In this document: in pieces, positions 5,789-8,731 of the stretch
Position numbering within the stretch: position 1 is the stretch's first letter
Layout of the letters: each line of letters opens with the position of its first letter
Translations under genes and position numbers: made by a program
The notes under the pieces: generated by a model
Database searches by the model: none
Told to the model about the DNA's origin: nothing
What the model saw: only the letters and a program-made list of their open reading frames with translations
DNA from: Nitrospira sp. ST-bin4
Lineage (GTDB): Bacteria; Nitrospirota; Nitrospiria; Nitrospirales; Nitrospiraceae
Reading direction: 5' to 3'
Length of the DNA stretch: 8,731 bases
Assembly: GCA_002083565.1 (NCBI GenBank)
Contig: MSXM01000037.1
Location: 43,297 to 52,027, forward strand

Positions 5789-6676
5789 ATGAGTCGGGAG
5801 CCGAGGAGACTGAAGGACGTACTGGATCAGGGTCGGTTTGCGGTGACGATTGAGTACAATCCGCCGAAAGGCACGAACATCGCCGGGATTTTGGACAATG
5901 CCAAGGAGTTGATCGGGCTCGTCCATGGTGTGAATGTGACTGACAACACGGCGGCGGTGGTGCGCGCCGGTTCCTTGCCTGTCTGCCGGCTGCTCTACGA
6001 GTTGGGGCATGATCCGGTCATGCAGCTGACCTGCCGCGACCGGAACCGTATTGCCATGCAGTCCGATTTGATGGGCGCCCATATGCTGGGAATTCGCAAT
6101 GTCCTCTGTTTGACAGGCGATTATCCGACGGTCGGCGACCATAAAGAAGCCAAGCCGGTCTATGATCTCGATTCCGTCCAAGTTATGAAGCTGGTGCAGG
6201 GGTTGAACGAAGGCCGGGACATGGCAGGCCATAAGCTGGATGGCCCAACGGCTTTTACGATCGCCGCGGCGGCAACGCCGGAGGCCGACCTGGTGGGGCC
6301 GGTGCTGGCAAAATTCGAAGTGAAGGTGAAAGCGGGCGCGCAGTTTTTTCAGACGCAGGCGGTCTATCAGCCTGATGTGTTCGCAAGCTTCATGAAGGCC
6401 GTGCGTCCGTTCAAGGTGAAGGTGTTGGCCGGGATTTTGTTGTTGCGCAATGCCAAAATGGCGGAGTTCATGAATGCCAATATCCCTGGCATGTCGGTGC
6501 CGCAGGAGATGATCGATGAGCTGCGCGCCGCCGGTGACAAGTCGGAAGATGCCGGGGTGGAAATCGCCGTGCGCGCGATCAAGGCCGTGCGTAGGCATTG
6601 CGACGGGGTTCATATCATGGCCATTAAAGGGATTCATCGGCTTCGGGAAATTATCACGAAGGCGGAACTCGGATGA
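5789..6676 (+). CDS. metF: Methylenetetrahydrofolate reductase family protein (YitJ-type domain, stand-alone)
   Basis: MTHFR is a flavin-dependent TIM-barrel enzyme that reduces 5,10-methylene-THF to 5-methyl-THF, the methyl donor for methionine. The ATG at 5789 has AAAGGA upstream and gives a normal 295-residue protein. E22 in TIEYNPPKG is at the position of the active-site Glu of the MetF EFFPP motif. TCRDRN (81-86), QSDLMGAHMLGIRNV and LTGD (108-111) follow. These blocks, and the SVPQEMIDELRAAGD stretch near the C-terminus, resemble the MTHFR half of YitJ-type homocysteine methyltransferase-MTHFR fusions more than E. coli MetF, but the methyltransferase half is absent. The stop overlaps the panB start by ATGA. 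Activity is inferred from family and context; whether it needs a partner such as MetV or a particular electron donor cannot be seen. Confidence 0.88.
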   Translation: MSREPRRLKDVLDQGRFAVTIEYNPPKGTNIAGILDNAKELIGLVHGVNVTDNTAAVVRAGSLPVCRLLYELGHDPVMQLTCRDRNRIAMQSDLMGAHMLGIRNVLCLTGDYPTVGDHKEAKPVYDLDSVQVMKLVQGLNEGRDMAGHKLDGPTAFTIAAAATPEADLVGPVLAKFEVKVKAGAQFFQTQAVYQPDVFASFMKAVRPFKVKVLAGILLLRNAKMAEFMNANIPGMSVPQEMIDELRAAGDKSEDAGVEIAVRAIKAVRRHCDGVHIMAIKGIHRLREIITKAELG

Positions 6677-7464
6677 TGACCGTTCCGGATCTCTACCGGT
6701 ACAAGCGCGAGCGGAAGAAGGTGATCGTCGTGACCGCCTATGATGCGCTGTTCGCGCGCATCGTGGAGCAGGCCGGTCTCGATGTGATTCTGGTCGGCGA
6801 TTCATTGGGTATTGTGGTTCAGGGTAAGGCGAACACCTTGTCGGTCACGATGGACGACATGCTGTATCACACCAGACTGGTGGCCGGAGCGGCGCAGAAA
6901 TCGCTGATCATCGGCGACATGCCGTTCATGTCCTATCAGGCCGGCAAAGAAGAAGCGTTGCGCAACGCGGGCCGGTTTCTCCAGGCCGGCGCCCATGCGG
7001 TCAAACTTGAAGGCGGCGCGGTCATGGTCGATCGTATCCAGGCCATGACGCAGGTCGGCATTCCTGTGATCGGCCATCTTGGGATGACTCCGCAATCAGT
7101 CAATCAATATGGCGGGTATAAAGTGCAGGGCAAAGGAAGTGATCGCGCCCAGGTTCTTTTGGACGACTCCAAAGCGATCGAAGAGGCCGGCGCCGTCGCG
7201 GTGGTGCTCGAAGCAATTCCTGCGAAGCTGGCCCAGGCGATCACGGCACAGTTGTCGATTCCTACCATCGGCATCGGTGCAGGTCTGCATTGTGACGGGC
7301 AAGTATTGGTGCTCTACGATCTGCTCGGGATGTTCGACGAATTCGTGCCCAAGTTCGTCAAGCCGTACGCGCATCTGAAAGCCGATGCGCTCCAGGCGCT
7401 CCGGCGTTACAAAGAAGAAGTCGAGCAGGGGAAATTCCCGTCTGATGCCGAGAGCTATCACTGA
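6673..7464 (+). CDS. panB: 3-methyl-2-oxobutanoate hydroxymethyltransferase (ketopantoate hydroxymethyltransferase)
   Basis: PanB transfers the C1 unit of 5,10-methylene-THF to alpha-ketoisovalerate, giving ketopantoate, the first committed step of pantothenate and CoA synthesis. The 263-residue length is typical. Metal-binding residues D43 (VGDSLG), D82 (IGDMPF) and E113 (VKLEGG) are present, with the conserved K111 beside the last. GHLGMTPQSVNQYGGYKVQGK, VLEAIP with the catalytic Glu, and PTIGIGAG followed by CDGQVLV are all intact. The start overlaps the preceding stop as ATGA, so translation is probably coupled; a second ATG follows at 6676. Sharing an operon with folD and an MTHFR gene puts a consumer of methylene-THF beside the enzymes that oxidise and reduce it. 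panC is not in the window. Confidence 0.97.
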   Translation: MMTVPDLYRYKRERKKVIVVTAYDALFARIVEQAGLDVILVGDSLGIVVQGKANTLSVTMDDMLYHTRLVAGAAQKSLIIGDMPFMSYQAGKEEALRNAGRFLQAGAHAVKLEGGAVMVDRIQAMTQVGIPVIGHLGMTPQSVNQYGGYKVQGKGSDRAQVLLDDSKAIEEAGAVAVVLEAIPAKLAQAITAQLSIPTIGIGAGLHCDGQVLVLYDLLGMFDEFVPKFVKPYAHLKADALQALRRYKEEVEQGKFPSDAESYH

Positions 7465-7471
7465 ACGAGTT

Positions 7472-7485
7472 CCGGAAAGTTCCGG
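7472..7485. terminator. Short palindrome between panB and apaH stops
   Basis: CCGGAA (7472-7477) and TTCCGG (7480-7485) form an inverted repeat that fills most of the 21-base gap between two converging stop codons. A 5-bp GC-rich stem with a 4-base loop is realistic. The same bases also give a direct repeat, GTTCCGG at 7469-7475 and 7479-7485. No T run follows on either strand, so it is at best a weak two-way terminator. Confidence 0.25.
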
Positions 7486-8295
7486 TCAGCTTCGGCGATC
7501 GGCGTAGTCGACCTGAAACACCGCTCGATCCTCCAACCGCACCGCAGTCAGCTGTCTCCCCCACACGCAGCCGCTATCGATGGCGAGATGGTTCGGTTCC
7601 AGCCGAAAGCCGAGTGCTGCCCAATGACCGGTAATGATCATGGCATCGGCGCTGCGGCGGTCTGGGACCTGAAACCAGGGCATGCATCCTGCCGGGGCCT
7701 GTTCGGGCGGTCCGGAGAAGCTCGATAGTTCACCGGACGGGGTGCAGGTCCTGATCCTGGTCAACACGCGCGCGATGCTTGTCAAGCGTGGCATTCCATT
7801 CAATGAGGAGTTCCACGGCGTTGTCGGTCCGTGAAACAGTTGCTGGAGAAAGGTTCGATAGTCCGGCCCGGACAATATGGTTTCGACGTCCCGTGCGTAC
7901 TGTGTGGCTTCATCAACCGTCCATTGAGGGAGGAGGCCGGCATGGACCATAAAGAACGTACCCTCACGATGATGGAGCGGGATGCGTCTCAGCCATTCGA
8001 TCAGGTCAGCGCGATCATCTGCGGTGAGGATATCCTGAATCGTATCTTTGGGGCGGAGCGACACGATGCCTTCTGCGGCGGCCAGCAGGAAGAGGTCGTG
8101 ATTGCCGAGGATGGGCTGGGCTGCGGCGCCGAGATGCTTGAGAAACCGCAAGGTGGCCAATGAGTCCGGGCCCCGGTTGACTAAGTCGCCGACGAGCCAG
8201 ATCCGGTCGGTGTCAGACTGAAAGGAGATACGATCAAGCAGATGGCGCAGAGGGGTTAAGCACCCTTGGACATCACCGATTGCGTAGGTGGCCAT
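7486..8295 (-). CDS. apaH: Bis(5'-nucleosyl)-tetraphosphatase, symmetrical (Ap4A hydrolase)
   Basis: ApaH splits diadenosine tetraphosphate into two ADP, limiting a stress-associated nucleotide; it can also remove NpnN-type caps from RNA 5' ends. The 269-residue protein is a metallophosphoesterase with all blocks in order: GDVQGC (7-12), GDLVNRGPDS (36-45), GNHD (64-67), VHAG with H118, and GHWAALG near residue 224, then an IDSGCVWG end. The first block has Gln where E. coli has the His of GDVHG, a substitution I know from other ApaH proteins. The start MATYAIGD matches the family N-terminus, so ATG 8295-8293 is secure even though the preceding bases are pyrimidine-rich (CCTCCCC) and offer no Shine-Dalgarno. 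It lies 83 bases downstream of queF on the same strand. Confidence 0.95.
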   Translation of the reverse strand: MATYAIGDVQGCLTPLRHLLDRISFQSDTDRIWLVGDLVNRGPDSLATLRFLKHLGAAAQPILGNHDLFLLAAAEGIVSLRPKDTIQDILTADDRADLIEWLRRIPLHHREGTFFMVHAGLLPQWTVDEATQYARDVETILSGPDYRTFLQQLFHGPTTPWNSSLNGMPRLTSIARVLTRIRTCTPSGELSSFSGPPEQAPAGCMPWFQVPDRRSADAMIITGHWAALGFRLEPNHLAIDSGCVWGRQLTAVRLEDRAVFQVDYADRRS

Positions 8296-8304
8296 AGGGG
8301 AGGA

Positions 8305-8332
8305 ATGTTATTGGTTGATCGCTATCTAACAA
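8305..8332 (-). promoter_or_regulatory. Possible apaH promoter implying a very short leader
   Basis: On the minus strand TTGTTA (8332-8327) and TAACAT (8310-8305), each with four of six consensus bases, are spaced by 16 bases. The -10 box ends only 9 bases before the apaH ATG, so a transcript from it would be leaderless or nearly so. That would agree with the absence of a Shine-Dalgarno. Both boxes are weak. Confidence 0.25.
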
Positions 8333-8378
8333 CCGGTTATGTCTATAGAGAGACCAACGCATGGCGACTACTGATTCT

Positions 8379-8731
8379 TCAAGGGTATCGAGCTTCGATG
8401 ACGCTGCGTAAGCCGCCGCGGGCGGCAAAGGTGCCGGTGACTTTGGCCCAGACCGGTCGGCAAGCTGTGACCACGTCCTGCAAAATACGGTTGACGGCAT
8501 TTTCGTAAAAGATGCCAAGATTGCGGTAGGCGTGGATGTACATCTTGAGAGCCTTCAATTCGAGGCATTCCTTGTCAGGCATATAGTGCAGTGTAATTGT
8601 GCCGAAGTCCGGCAGGTTGGTTTTCGGGCAGATCGCCGTGTATTCGGGAATCTCGATCGTGATCTCGTAGCCTCTGTACTGATTGGGAAATGTTTCAATG
8701 CCGGGCAGGGGCGAAGTTATGCCACTCTTCG
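8379..8731 (-). CDS. queF: NADPH-dependent 7-cyano-7-deazaguanine (preQ0) reductase, 3' part
   Basis: QueF reduces the nitrile of preQ0 to the amine preQ1 in queuosine synthesis for tRNA. The frame is open to the window edge on the minus strand, and 116 C-terminal residues are visible. TAICPKTNLPDFGTI holds the nucleophilic Cys (codon 8630-8628) and, seven residues later, the catalytic Asp. ELKALKMYIHAYRN is the QueF motif, and FYENAVNRIL supplies the substrate-binding Glu. The spacing of Cys, Asp and the two Glu residues matches the single-domain (YkvM-like) enzyme, in which the second Glu is preceded by His; here it is Tyr. The C-terminus RGGLRSVIEARYP is typical. About 20 N-terminal residues lie outside. 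It may share a transcript with apaH downstream. Confidence 0.93.
   Translation of the reverse strand, partial: KSGITSPLPGIETFPNQYRGYEITIEIPEYTAICPKTNLPDFGTITLHYMPDKECLELKALKMYIHAYRNLGIFYENAVNRILQDVVTACRPVWAKVTGTFAARGGLRSVIEARYP

Noticed and set aside
5774..6805. Long open frame on the minus strand opposite the MTHFR gene
   Set aside because: Its translation is rich in His, Arg and Gln with no recognisable domain, as expected for the antisense of a GC-rich gene. The plus-strand protein is clearly a conserved enzyme with family motifs.
8296..8508. Plus-strand frame after AGGGGAGG near 8296
   Set aside because: The purine run is almost touching the ATG, the frame lies antisense to the 3' end of queF, and the product resembles no protein family I know.
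1..8731. Mobile element, CRISPR array, toxin-antitoxin or defence system
   Set aside because: No transposase, integrase, regularly spaced repeats, terminal inverted repeats or defence domains are visible. Most of the genes are housekeeping ones and the layout is syntenic in character.

Overview
This window is a stretch of ordinary bacterial chromosome with moderately high GC and tightly packed genes. The gene set and the style of the short intergenic repeats suggest a Nitrospira-like (Nitrospirota) bacterium. That is inference, because no rRNA or other taxonomic marker is present. No mobile element, CRISPR array, tRNA or rRNA is visible.

Left part (1-2352, + strand): the 3' end of fabF (fatty acid elongation), then rnc (RNase III), then a gene for a secreted cyclophilin-type peptidyl-prolyl isomerase. 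The fabF-rnc order is the classical end of the fab cluster.

Middle (2353-4660): a small PilZ (c-di-GMP receptor type) gene starts at a TTG. A well-formed interrupted hairpin lies directly on its Shine-Dalgarno sequence. Converging on it from the other strand is a two-gene unit with an ATGA overlap: a secreted beta-propeller (NHL/SMP-30-like) protein followed by a cysteine-rich protein of unknown function with a His/Cys-rich tail. A good sigma70-like promoter lies at the head of this unit.

The region 4660-4910 has no gene. It holds two divergent promoter candidates, a G-rich repeat, and two arrays of degenerate hexamers in opposite orientation that can fold on each other.

Right part (4911-8731): folD, an MTHFR-family gene and panB form a compact + strand operon around 5,10-methylene-tetrahydrofolate. 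FolD oxidises it toward 10-formyl-THF, the MTHFR homologue would reduce it to 5-methyl-THF, and PanB uses it as the C1 donor for pantothenate. Converging from the right on the - strand are apaH (Ap4A hydrolase) and, upstream of it, the 3' part of queF (preQ0 reductase), cut by the window edge.

The core genes are confidently recognised and conventional. The items most worth a second look are the pilZ leader hairpin, the inverted hexamer arrays before folD, the uncharacterised Cys-rich/beta-propeller pair, and the stand-alone YitJ-type MTHFR. I see no evidence of a defence or other wholly new system.
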